Assembly: GCA_005879045.1 (NCBI GenBank)
Contig: VBLV01000031.1
Location: forward strand, 1 to 5,200
Length of the DNA: 5,200 nucleotides
Direction: 5' to 3'
DNA from: Methanobacteriota archaeon
GTDB lineage: Archaea > Thermoplasmatota > Thermoplasmata > RBG-16-68-12
Shown: one piece after another, positions 1-5,200 of the stretch
Position numbering within the stretch: position 1 is the stretch's first letter
Layout: every line of letters starts with the position of its first letter
Notes under the pieces: generated by a model
Told to the model about the DNA's origin: nothing
Database searches by the model: none
The model's input: only the letters and a program-made list of their open reading frames with translations
Made by a program: the position numbers and the translations under genes

Positions 1-1
1 C

Positions 2-70
2 GAGCGCATCCGCGAGACGCACAAGTACTCGACGCCGTACGGGACCCGCGAGAACCACGAGGACGCCTAA
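2..70 (+). CDS. C-terminal end of an unrecognised protein (partial)
   Basis: Only the last 22 codons and a TAA stop are inside the window; the gene begins upstream. The tail reads ERIRETHKYSTPYGTRENHE followed by DA. Every one of the 22 sense codons ends in G or C, the third-position pattern expected of a real gene in this GC-rich genome, and this frame gives a hydrophilic, charged C-terminus. The first plus-strand frame is also open here but has no such codon pattern. I do not recognise the family from so short a tail and assign no function. The gene converges on the minus-strand regulator that ends at 258, so it does not belong to the hydantoinase cluster. Confidence 0.72.
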   Translation, partial: ERIRETHKYSTPYGTRENHEDA

Positions 71-152
71 GAAAGGGACCCGTCCCACGACTCCCCGCGA
101 GGACGGGCTCCGGCAGGCATCCCTCCAAACGAGGATGTCGCTCCCCTGGATT

Positions 153-182
153 CCTGCCTTCCGGCAAAAAGCGCGCCGCAGG
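153..182 (-). terminator. Possible terminator of the minus-strand cluster (hairpin and T5)
   Basis: CCTGC (153-157) pairs with GCAGG (178-182) and GGC (163-165) with GCC (175-177), giving an 8-bp stem with a 5-nt bulge on one arm. On the minus strand, a run of five T (170-166) follows a very GC-rich stretch, about 90 nt beyond the regulator stop. Archaeal RNA polymerase terminates on short oligo-T tracts, so this is a reasonable end for the transcript. The T-run sits inside the loop rather than after the stem, so it is not a classic bacterial intrinsic terminator. Confidence 0.3.
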
Positions 183-195
183 AGATAATGCCTAC

Positions 196-218
196 TTACC
201 AATCAGTTACCAACTGAT
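196..218. repeat. 7-bp palindrome embedded in an 11-bp-spaced direct repeat
   Basis: ATCAGTT (202-208) and AACTGAT (212-218) are perfect reverse complements separated by ACC. The heptamer TTACCAA also occurs twice, at 196-202 and 207-213, exactly 11 bp apart, about one helical turn. As RNA on the plus strand, the palindrome is a 7-bp, 3-nt-loop hairpin followed by the T-rich stretch 219-229, so it could terminate the upstream plus-strand gene. As DNA, the combination of dyad and helical-turn repeat also suits a dimeric DNA-binding protein. The repeat is seen directly; either role is inference. Confidence 0.5.
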
Positions 219-257
219 GTTCTATTCTTCCGGAACCTCGCATCGAAGCGGGTGTGC

Positions 258-470
258 TCACCAGTCGATCCGGTATCCGCAATACGGGTCGCCCCGGAGG
301 ATGCACGCAACCTTCGTGACGGTTCCCTTAATCCCAAGCATCGCAAGCGAGCCTTCGTACGTCCCGAGCCAGGCGGCACATCGCGCGGAACTGCTCATCC
401 AATCGTAGTTTCGAAAGATCGCGCGGTGGCCTTCGACATCGACTTCGAGACGGCCGTGATTGAACTCGAG
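258..470 (-). pseudogene. Out-of-frame C-terminal V4R-like sensor domain of the adjacent regulator
   Basis: This stretch encodes about 69 residues in a frame shifted by one base relative to the winged-helix gene. It runs EFNHGRLEVDVEGHRAIF and on to a C-terminus ending GDPYCGYRIDW, with a TGA stop at 260-258. The closing pattern (a Cys, then Trp-Leu-Gly, a Gly-rich turn, ACILRGDPYC, and a hydrophobic-Trp end) is typical of V4R/4-vinyl-reductase-like and related small-ligand sensor domains, in which conserved Cys residues near the C-terminus may hold metal or stabilise the fold. It has no start or ribosome binding site of its own and continues directly from the regulator if one base is restored, or two removed, near 470. 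It is best read as the severed end of that protein. Whether the break is a real mutation or an assembly error cannot be told here. Confidence 0.62.
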
Positions 471-1054
471 AGCTCCAAGAGAATTGGGAACGGGATGACC
501 CGCTTCACGAAACGCCGGAGGGAAGAGAAGTTGATCGCCTCGTCCCTCATCATCCGACGGACCGTTTCGTAAGTTCCGTCGCCGAACCGCGTCTCGACCT
601 GTTCGAGGACTTCCAGCGCGGACCGCAACGGATACCATCCGTCCGCGTGAATGAGACTCGGATCCACGCCGGACTCGATGAGGGTCTTGTCCGCGGCGGC
701 CCGACCGTGGTGGGCCGCGATCCAGTGGTGGTAGTTCCGAAAGTGGCTCCCGCGAATCATGGGCGCGATCAGCCGGTCTCCGCGTGCGTCGGAGAGCTCC
801 CCGAACACCGCGACCCCGAGCCCCGAGGCCGCGTACAGCTTCCCACGGCGCTCCCCGCCGACGCTCTGCGCCAGATCGGCGCGCACGAGCTGGCCGAGCG
901 TCCGGCTCACGTGCGGGAGACGAAGGCCCGTCCGCTTGGCGATTTGAACCGGAGTCTGGGGGCCCGGGATGACGGCTGCGAGGACCTTCTCCCGTTGCCG
1001 GCTCGCGAGGACGTAGGAGAGTCGGTCGAGCACATTCGCGGATCCCGCGTGCAA
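395..1054 (-). CDS. Winged-helix transcriptional regulator, frameshifted before its C-terminal sensor domain
   Basis: As it stands the frame gives 219 residues. Residues about 17-85 form a winged helix-turn-helix: a helix in SRQREKVLAAV, then TPVQIAKRTGLRLPHVSRTL as helix-turn-recognition helix (34-53), and a wing around GGERRGKLY. Residues about 120-195 (ADGWYPLRSALEVLEQV, then RRFVKRVIPFP) look like the start of a V4R-like or DUF2378-like ligand domain. From about residue 196 the frame turns into Ser-rich sequence (LSSSITAVSKSMSKATARSF) unlike that family, while the proper continuation lies in the next frame down to 258. Repaired, the protein would be about 264 residues. The start is TTG at 1054, the first candidate after an in-frame TAG (1072-1070), with GAGG (1064-1061) six bases upstream; GTG at 1033 is an alternative. 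It lies 60 nt after the permease and probably regulates this cluster in response to a small molecule; the target is inferred from position only. Confidence 0.72.
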   Translation of the reverse strand: MHAGSANVLDRLSYVLASRQREKVLAAVIPGPQTPVQIAKRTGLRLPHVSRTLGQLVRADLAQSVGGERRGKLYAASGLGVAVFGELSDARGDRLIAPMIRGSHFRNYHHWIAAHHGRAAADKTLIESGVDPSLIHADGWYPLRSALEVLEQVETRFGDGTYETVRRMMRDEAINFSSLRRFVKRVIPFPILLELSSSITAVSKSMSKATARSFETTIG

Positions 1055-1060
1055 TGTCTG

Positions 1061-1064
1061 CCTC
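1061..1064 (-). promoter_or_regulatory. Ribosome binding site deciding the regulator's TTG start
   Basis: GAGG on the minus strand, six bases before TTG 1054-1052. Because the frame is closed by TAG at 1072-1070 and offers no ATG nearby, this site is the main reason for preferring TTG over the GTG seven codons later. Confidence 0.4.
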
Positions 1065-1114
1065 GTCCACTATGCTGAGACGCACGATGCGGACGAGAGG
1101 TCATTACCCTTTCC

Positions 1115-2446
1115 TCACCCGACCGCGCCCAGGTACGTCAGGAGGACGGGGACGAGGAGCGAGGCCATCAGATGCACCCGGCGAACGCGCAACGCGACCG
1201 GGACGAGGCCGACGAGCGCTGCGAGGCCCGCCAACCCGATGCCGACGGGACCGGTCGCCGCGGCCAAGAGGAGGAGGACCGCGAGGAGGGACAACGCCGC
1301 GATCTGTCGGGGGTTCGAGCTCGACCAGCGCCGCGCCACCGCTCGGCCGACGCGGGCGGCTATGGGCGCGGCGATCGCCGTCGCGAAGACGGCGGACATG
1401 ACGAGCAGGAGGAGCGACACCGGCGCCGCCCAGACCGATGGCCAAGGGGAGAGATCTCCGGCCAAGGCGCGCACGGCCGCCGCAGCCCCACTCCGGGCCC
1501 GGTGAATGATGAACAGGACCGCGACGCTGAGGAGGGCGGTGGATGTGGAGACCGCGCCGAGGACCACCATGAACTGACTCGGTCCCACGCTCTTCCGCGT
1601 GCCGACGGAGGCCAGGGTCGCGGCGGCTCCGCCGCTGAGACCGGGGAGCCAAGACACACTCGCCCCCGCGATCGTCCCGCGCAGCGCGCTCCGCACGTCC
1701 TCTCGCGAAAGGGCTCGAAGCGGCTCCAGTCGCTGGTACGGGATCGAGCCGGGACGAGCGCGAAGTCCCACGAGGAGGCTCGGGATGCCGAAGAGCCCCG
1801 AGAAAAGCGGAAACAGGACCGCATCCGGATCGATGAGGGGCGGTCCGCGGAGGACCGCGAGACCGAGGCCGCCTGCGAGAGTCTGGACCCAAACCGCGCG
1901 AACGAGCCGATGGACGCGGCTTCGGCCGCGCCACTCCGATGCGAGGACCGCTCCGAGGACGCAAACCAGAAACGCGGGAGTCCACGGCCGGAAATGGTCC
2001 GCGAGGCCGACCGGATCAGCTAGAAGGAGGCGGAGGGGGAGCAACGCGACGACCGCGAACGCGCTCCCTAGCAACGCGCCTCGGGCGGCGAGGGCCACCG
2101 CTTTCGCGCCTTGCCCGACCAGGAGGAGCCGATGACCCGGGAGCGTGGCGAGTGCGGTGTCCTCGGTCGGAGCGCCCAAGAAGACCGCGGGGATGAAGTC
2201 GAACACCGCATGGCTCCCTGCGGTTGCGAGGAGAAAACAGGAGAGCAGGAGGCCCATCGTCTCCGGCTCGGCGGAGATGTCAGGGACCAAGACCGCCAGG
2301 AAGCCCGCGAAGGCGGTCTGCGTGGCGAGGACCAGGGCCGCCACGTTGTTCACGTGAAGCCCGGGCGACAGACCCGTGAGCACACCCGCAAGCAGTCCGA
2401 GCATCGTCACGGTGAGAAAGCCCGCGACCAGACCGAGGGGCGTCAA
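1115..2446 (-). CDS. TctA-family (COG1784, archaeal type) membrane permease
   Basis: A 443-residue, very hydrophobic protein with many predicted transmembrane segments (about 4-24, 34-56, 63-80, 112-140, 157-170, 260-282, 291-315, 336-362, 380-396, 398-420, 425-442). Family signatures appear in order: GLSPGLHVNN (25-34), FDFIPAVFLGAPTEDTALAT (82-101) followed by LPGH (102-105), PLFSGLFGIPSLL (213-225), WLPGLSGGAAATLAS (266-280) and RRVHLMASLLVPVLL (422-436). These fit the archaeal branch of the TctA tripartite tricarboxylate transporter permeases; the two PGL motifs reflect the family's repeated halves. Classical TctA works with a small TctB and a periplasmic TctC, but neither is visible here. 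The start is TTG at 2446, the first start in frame after TAG 2497-2495; it keeps the first membrane helix whole but has no convincing ribosome binding site. It sits 54 nt after hyuB, which suggests transport of that enzyme's substrate or product. The cargo is unknown. Confidence 0.85.
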   Translation of the reverse strand: MTPLGLVAGFLTVTMLGLLAGVLTGLSPGLHVNNVAALVLATQTAFAGFLAVLVPDISAEPETMGLLLSCFLLATAGSHAVFDFIPAVFLGAPTEDTALATLPGHRLLLVGQGAKAVALAARGALLGSAFAVVALLPLRLLLADPVGLADHFRPWTPAFLVCVLGAVLASEWRGRSRVHRLVRAVWVQTLAGGLGLAVLRGPPLIDPDAVLFPLFSGLFGIPSLLVGLRARPGSIPYQRLEPLRALSREDVRSALRGTIAGASVSWLPGLSGGAAATLASVGTRKSVGPSQFMVVLGAVSTSTALLSVAVLFIIHRARSGAAAAVRALAGDLSPWPSVWAAPVSLLLLVMSAVFATAIAAPIAARVGRAVARRWSSSNPRQIAALSLLAVLLLLAAATGPVGIGLAGLAALVGLVPVALRVRRVHLMASLLVPVLLTYLGAVG

Positions 2447-2500
2447 CGACGGGAGAGTTGCCCCCGTGCGGTCAAGGTCTCCGGTGCACGTAGACTACAC
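2447..2500 (-). other. Spacer between hyuB and the permease gene
   Basis: These 54 bases hold no obvious Shine-Dalgarno sequence near the permease start and no clear TATA-like box. The only structure is a short GTAG-T-CTAC dyad at 2490-2498, too small to weigh. Read-through from hyuB is the simplest way to express the permease. Confidence 0.3.
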
Positions 2501-4075
2501 TCAGCGGCCGCGTCGGTCCCGTGGACCCCATCCTCCGCCGCCCGGGGTCTCGATCACGAGGAGGTCATCGCGACGAAGTTCCAGGGTCACTTTGGCAGGC
2601 AGCCCGCGCCGACGTCCATTCCGCACGAGGGAGTTCTTCCCCGGGCGACCGTCTTCACCGCCCTCGAGGCCTTTCGGCCGCAGGAGCCGGCGTTCCGACA
2701 GGATCGACCCGGTCCCCTGGCGGGCTAGGAACCGGACGGAACGGCGAATCCCGTCTCCCCCGGGGTAGCGACCTCGGCCTCTGGTTCCCGGGATCAGTCT
2801 GTATTCCTCGATCCGGAGCGGGTATGCGAACTCGAGGGCTTCGACGGGCGTGTTGCGGGTGTTCGTCATGTGGGTGTGGACGCCTGACATGCCCGGCCGG
2901 TACGGGAGTGCGCCTTCGCCCCCCGCGATCGTCTCGTAGTACGAGAACGGCCGAGGATCCGATCCGCCGATGGTCAAGTTGTTCATCGTCCCCTGGCTTT
3001 GGGCGGGGACCGTGTCGGCCAACGGCTCCGAGAGCGCGAGGAAGAGGACGTCGACGATTCGCTGCGACGTCTCGACGTTCCCCGCAGCGACGGCGCCCGG
3101 AGGGCGCGGCCAGACCAAGCTCCCCTCCCTCGCCAGCACCCGCAACGCCCGGAGGGAACCCGCATTTCGCGGCGCGTCCGGGTCCGTCAGGCATCGCATG
3201 ACGTATGAGGCGGCGCTTAGGGTGACTGCGAACGGCGCGTTCAGATTGCCGGCGACCTGGCGATCCGTGCCCTCGAAATCTACCGCAATCCCGGAACCGC
3301 CGATCGTGACCTCCGCGCGAATCCGGATCCGCTCCGGTTCTTCGGGCGATGCCCCTTCGAGGAACTCGTCCGCGGCCCAGGTTCCTCGAGGCAACTCGCC
3401 GATCGCCGCGCGGACCCGCCGCTCGCCGTAATCGAGGAGCTCGTCGACCGATTGCCGATGCCGTGTGACGCCGATTCGCTCGACGAGTTCGATGAGCCGG
3501 CGCGCCCCGAGCTCGTTGGCGGCAACCTGCGCTCGGAGATCTCCGAGTCTCTCCAACGGATTCGACGTCTCCCGGCGGAATCTCTCAAGAACGTCCCGCC
3601 GCTCGCGTCCTCGGTCCATCATCTTTTGCGGTTCCAGGATGAGGCCTTCGTCCTCGAGGCGCATCGCGGTGGCCGGCATCGAACCGACTACGTTTCCGCC
3701 GATGTCGGCGTGGTGCGCCCGGTTCACCGCGAACCCGATGACCGCTTGACGCAGGAACACGGGCCGGATGAGCGTCACGTCCGGCAGGTGGGTCCCGCCC
3801 CGGTACGGATCGTTGAGGATAATCTGATCGCGCTCGCGGAGGGTTCCGGGGAAGTCCCGCATGGCCGCTTCGACCGCGACCGGCATGGAGCCGAGGTGGA
3901 CGGGGATGTGTTCCGCCTGCGCGACGATGCGGCCATCCTCGTCGAACAACGCGCAGCTCGCATCCATGCGTTCTTTGATGTTCGGCGAGTAGGCGGTGCG
4001 GCGCAGCGCGACGCCCATCTCCTCCGGGATGAAGGACAGGGCGGTCTGCAGGACCTCCAGATCCGCCGGATTCAC
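2501..4075 (-). CDS. hyuB: Hydantoinase B / oxoprolinase family subunit (HyuB)
   Basis: A complete 524-residue protein, normal for the family. HyuB pairs with HyuA in ATP-dependent enzymes such as N-methylhydantoinase, 5-oxoprolinase and caprolactamase, and in related ketone carboxylases; the complex is cytoplasmic. Family blocks occur in order: EEMGVALRRTAYSPNIKERM (18-37), AEHIPVHLGSMP (54-65), NDPYRGGTHLPDVT (88-101), HHADIGG (121-127), AAGNVETSQRIVDV (320-333), QGTMNN (361-366), AGGEGALPYRPGMSGVHTH (384-402) with TNTRNTP after it, and PGGGGWG (511-517). Asp38, His96, Asp99, His121/122 and Asp124 are conserved-looking acidic or His residues that could bind the metal expected in this subunit (inference). 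The start is GTG at 4075: it overlaps the hyuA stop as GTGA, has GAGGTG five bases upstream, and begins just before the conserved N-terminus. The same frame is open further upstream to 4234, but that extension is Arg-rich shadow of hyuA. Nothing is missing or broken. Exact substrate not assignable. Confidence 0.93.
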   Translation of the reverse strand: MNPADLEVLQTALSFIPEEMGVALRRTAYSPNIKERMDASCALFDEDGRIVAQAEHIPVHLGSMPVAVEAAMRDFPGTLRERDQIILNDPYRGGTHLPDVTLIRPVFLRQAVIGFAVNRAHHADIGGNVVGSMPATAMRLEDEGLILEPQKMMDRGRERRDVLERFRRETSNPLERLGDLRAQVAANELGARRLIELVERIGVTRHRQSVDELLDYGERRVRAAIGELPRGTWAADEFLEGASPEEPERIRIRAEVTIGGSGIAVDFEGTDRQVAGNLNAPFAVTLSAASYVMRCLTDPDAPRNAGSLRALRVLAREGSLVWPRPPGAVAAGNVETSQRIVDVLFLALSEPLADTVPAQSQGTMNNLTIGGSDPRPFSYYETIAGGEGALPYRPGMSGVHTHMTNTRNTPVEALEFAYPLRIEEYRLIPGTRGRGRYPGGDGIRRSVRFLARQGTGSILSERRLLRPKGLEGGEDGRPGKNSLVRNGRRRGLPAKVTLELRRDDLLVIETPGGGGWGPRDRRGR

Positions 4076-5200
4076 GAACTCACCTCGATCTCGATCAGGC
4101 CGCGGCGGTGAATCCGGAAGGACGCGCCGGGCGGTACGACGGTCGTCGCATGATCTTCCGCCACGATCGCGGGGCCGCCTTCGTGGAACCCTACCGGCAG
4201 GGATTCTCGCTCGAAGACGGGCACGTTCGACCATCCGTCATCGAAGAGCACCCCCCGACGGCTCGTTTTCGGAACCGGACCTCCGGGCGGCCGGGGAAGT
4301 GTGACAAGCCGAGGAAGCCGGACTGTCAGTCGAACCGTGACGAGCTCGATTGGCGCCCCTCGTGCGGCGTATCCGTACCGCCGGCGGTGCTCCCTCCGGA
4401 AGGCGCGGGCCAGATCGCCCCGAAGCGGAATGTTGATCTCGTAGCTCTGTCCCCGGTATCGGAGGTCGACGCTCTCCAGGAAGACGGCCCCGCGGGCGTC
4501 GCGGTGTTCGTCGCGGAGCGCACTCCGCGCCCGAGACCGGAAGGATTGGACCGCTTGTGCGATCGCGGTCTGTGCCCGATCCAAGGGCCGAACGATCGTC
4601 CGGCTATATTCCAGCTGGACCGGCGAGATCAGGATGCCGTACGCGGAGAACGCCCCCGGAAGGAGGGGAACCAACACGCGCGGAATTCGGAGTTCTCTTG
4701 CGAGCGCCCACGCGTGCATCGGGCCGGCGCCTCCGAAGGCGAGGAGGGCAAAGTCCCGCGGGTCGAGTCCCCGCCGGGCTAGGATGATCCGCATCGCCTT
4801 CGCCATGGTCGCCCGAACGACCCGTTGGACTCCGAGGATCGTTTCCTCCGACGACAGGTGGACCTCGCCAGCGAGGTGGGCGATTCCCCTCGCCGCAAGG
4901 GCCGAGCGCAGAGGCAGACGACCTCCAAGTAAACTCGATCCAAGGACGCCTCCGGACAAGTCTGCATCCGAGACGGTCACTTGGTCACCGCCCTTCCCAT
5001 AGGCAATCGGACCGGGTTCCGCGCCGGCGCTGTGGGGGCCGACACGCAACGCTCGGCCCGCGTCCACCCGGGCGATGCTGCCACCGCCGGCTCCGACCGA
5101 CTCGATGTCGACGACCGGGAGGGCGAGCGGGAACTCGTCGATCATGGCCTCCGCCGTCCAAGACGCCGAACCGCGAACGATCGTCGAGAAGTCCGCGCTC
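4072..5200 (-). CDS. hyuA: Hydantoinase A / oxoprolinase family subunit (HyuA), C-terminal part
   Basis: About 375 C-terminal residues are visible; the family is usually 650-700 residues, so the N-terminal part lies beyond base 5200. The reading frame is open through the window edge, and the internal ATG at 5145 is not a start because conserved sequence (SADFSTIVRG) precedes it. HyuA is the ATP-binding partner of HyuB, of the actin-like ATPase fold, which activates the cyclic amide or carbonyl substrate by phosphorylation. Visible blocks, numbered from the window edge: VGAGGGSIARVDAG (35-48), LRVGPHSAGAEPGPIAYG (51-68), LDPRDFALLAFGGAGPMHA (145-163; FGGAGP probably the nucleotide-binding adenosine motif), RVLVPLLPGAFSAYG (174-188), then the C-terminal domain with YRGQSYEINIPL and GPAIVAEDHATTVVPPG. 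The usual TDAN motif is SDAD here, a mild variant. The TGA stop overlaps the hyuB start by four bases. Hydantoin, 5-oxoproline, lactam or ketone carboxylation specificity cannot be separated by eye. Confidence 0.92.
   Translation of the reverse strand, partial: SADFSTIVRGSASWTAEAMIDEFPLALPVVDIESVGAGGGSIARVDAGRALRVGPHSAGAEPGPIAYGKGGDQVTVSDADLSGGVLGSSLLGGRLPLRSALAARGIAHLAGEVHLSSEETILGVQRVVRATMAKAMRIILARRGLDPRDFALLAFGGAGPMHAWALARELRIPRVLVPLLPGAFSAYGILISPVQLEYSRTIVRPLDRAQTAIAQAVQSFRSRARSALRDEHRDARGAVFLESVDLRYRGQSYEINIPLRGDLARAFRREHRRRYGYAARGAPIELVTVRLTVRLPRLVTLPRPPGGPVPKTSRRGVLFDDGWSNVPVFERESLPVGFHEGGPAIVAEDHATTVVPPGASFRIHRRGLIEIEVSS
4081..4086 (-). promoter_or_regulatory. Strong ribosome binding site of hyuB inside the end of hyuA
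   Basis: GAGGTG on the minus strand, within the last codons of hyuA, separated by AGTTC from the GTG start at 4075-4073. It fixes the hyuB start at the GTGA overlap rather than at the upstream in-frame ATG and points to tightly coupled translation of the two subunits. Confidence 0.75.

Larger units (their letters stand above)
71..257. other. Convergent intergenic region with hairpin sequences
   Basis: These 187 bases lie between the stop of the plus-strand gene and the stop of the minus-strand regulator tail. I see no tRNA, no credible small gene and no promoter. A first inverted repeat pairs CCCGTCC (79-85) with GGACGGG (101-107) around a 15-nt loop, just downstream of the plus-strand stop and without a T-run. 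Two further structures, around 153-182 and 196-218, are listed separately. The part from about 183 to 235 is clearly richer in A/T than its surroundings. The region most likely serves to end transcription from both sides. Confidence 0.5.

Noticed and set aside
465..475. Programmed -1 ribosomal frameshift in the regulator
   Set aside because: No slippery heptamer of the X-XXY-YYZ type is in the right frame at the junction, and no clear downstream stimulatory structure is seen; a small indel or assembly error is simpler.
907..1104. 65-codon minus-strand frame starting at ATG 1104, behind GGAAAGG
   Set aside because: The ribosome-binding-like sequence is attractive, but the frame differs from the winged-helix frame, the product is low-complexity (Arg/Ser-rich) and it overlaps the regulator's conserved DNA-binding region. 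A second frameshift joining it to the regulator is possible but unsupported.
1172..2023. Long open frame (283 codons) on the plus strand opposite the permease gene
   Set aside because: The product is dominated by Arg, Asp, Glu and Gly with no family motif; it is the antisense shadow of a GC-rich gene whose own frame carries clear TctA signatures.
2484..2500. GTAG-A-CTAC dyad as an operator for the permease gene
   Set aside because: Only 4-bp arms; arrangements this short are expected by chance in a spacer.
2111..2728. Plus-strand open frame across the permease/hyuB boundary
   Set aside because: Low-complexity charged product spanning two well-supported minus-strand genes and their spacer; no ribosome binding site or motif.
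3452..4111. Plus-strand 219-codon frame opposite hyuB
   Set aside because: It mirrors the hyuB reading frame, is rich in Arg, Asp and His, and has no recognisable domain.
4076..4234. N-terminal extension of hyuB to the ATG at 4234
   Set aside because: The extra 53 residues are Arg/Pro-rich and overlap the conserved hyuA end; the GTG at 4075 has the better ribosome binding site and matches the family N-terminus.
4108..4782. Plus-strand 224-codon frame opposite hyuA
   Set aside because: Shadow of the conserved HyuA C-terminal domain, without motifs of its own.
1..5200. CRISPR array, insertion sequence, tRNA or rRNA
   Set aside because: No regularly spaced repeats, transposase motifs, terminal inverted repeats, cloverleaf patterns or rRNA-like sequence were seen on either strand.

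Overview
The window is GC-rich DNA (about two thirds G+C by eye, with strong G/C preference at third codon positions). It carries a minus-strand gene cluster that converges on the tail of a plus-strand gene. The likely host is an archaeon. The membrane protein matches the archaeal-type TctA/COG1784 family, the last gene pairs an archaeal-style winged helix with a V4R-like sensor domain, and the one clear ribosome binding site is GAGGTG. A euryarchaeote or Thermoplasmata-like genome, possibly metagenome-assembled, would fit. The lineage is inference; no marker gene is present.

Layout by coordinate: 2-70 (+) is the last 22 codons of an unrecognised gene. 71-257 is a convergent intergenic gap with two hairpin-forming sequences, one of them an AT-richer palindrome with an 11-bp direct repeat. 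258-1054 (-) is a winged-helix transcriptional regulator broken by one frameshift near 470. Its DNA-binding half is in one frame and its Cys-containing C-terminal sensor half in another. 1115-2446 (-) is a polytopic TctA-type permease. 2501-4075 (-) is a complete HyuB (hydantoinase B/oxoprolinase family). 4072-5200 (-) is the C-terminal part of HyuA (hydantoinase A/oxoprolinase family), whose 5' end lies outside the window.

Transcription runs from high to low coordinates: hyuA, hyuB, permease, regulator. hyuA and hyuB overlap in a GTGA start/stop and must be co-translated partners. The permease follows hyuB after 54 nt and the regulator follows the permease after 60 nt, so all four may be one transcript. 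HyuA and HyuB form an ATP-dependent enzyme acting on cyclic amides (hydantoins, 5-oxoproline, lactams) or, in some subfamilies, carboxylating ketones. The most economical reading is a module for uptake and opening or carboxylation of a small carbonyl compound. The permease would move a substrate or product, and the regulator would sense a small ligand. The substrate cannot be read from the sequence.

The points most worth checking are the frameshifted sensor-regulator, the linkage of HyuAB to a TctA-type permease with no visible TctB/TctC partner, and the repeat at 196-218.
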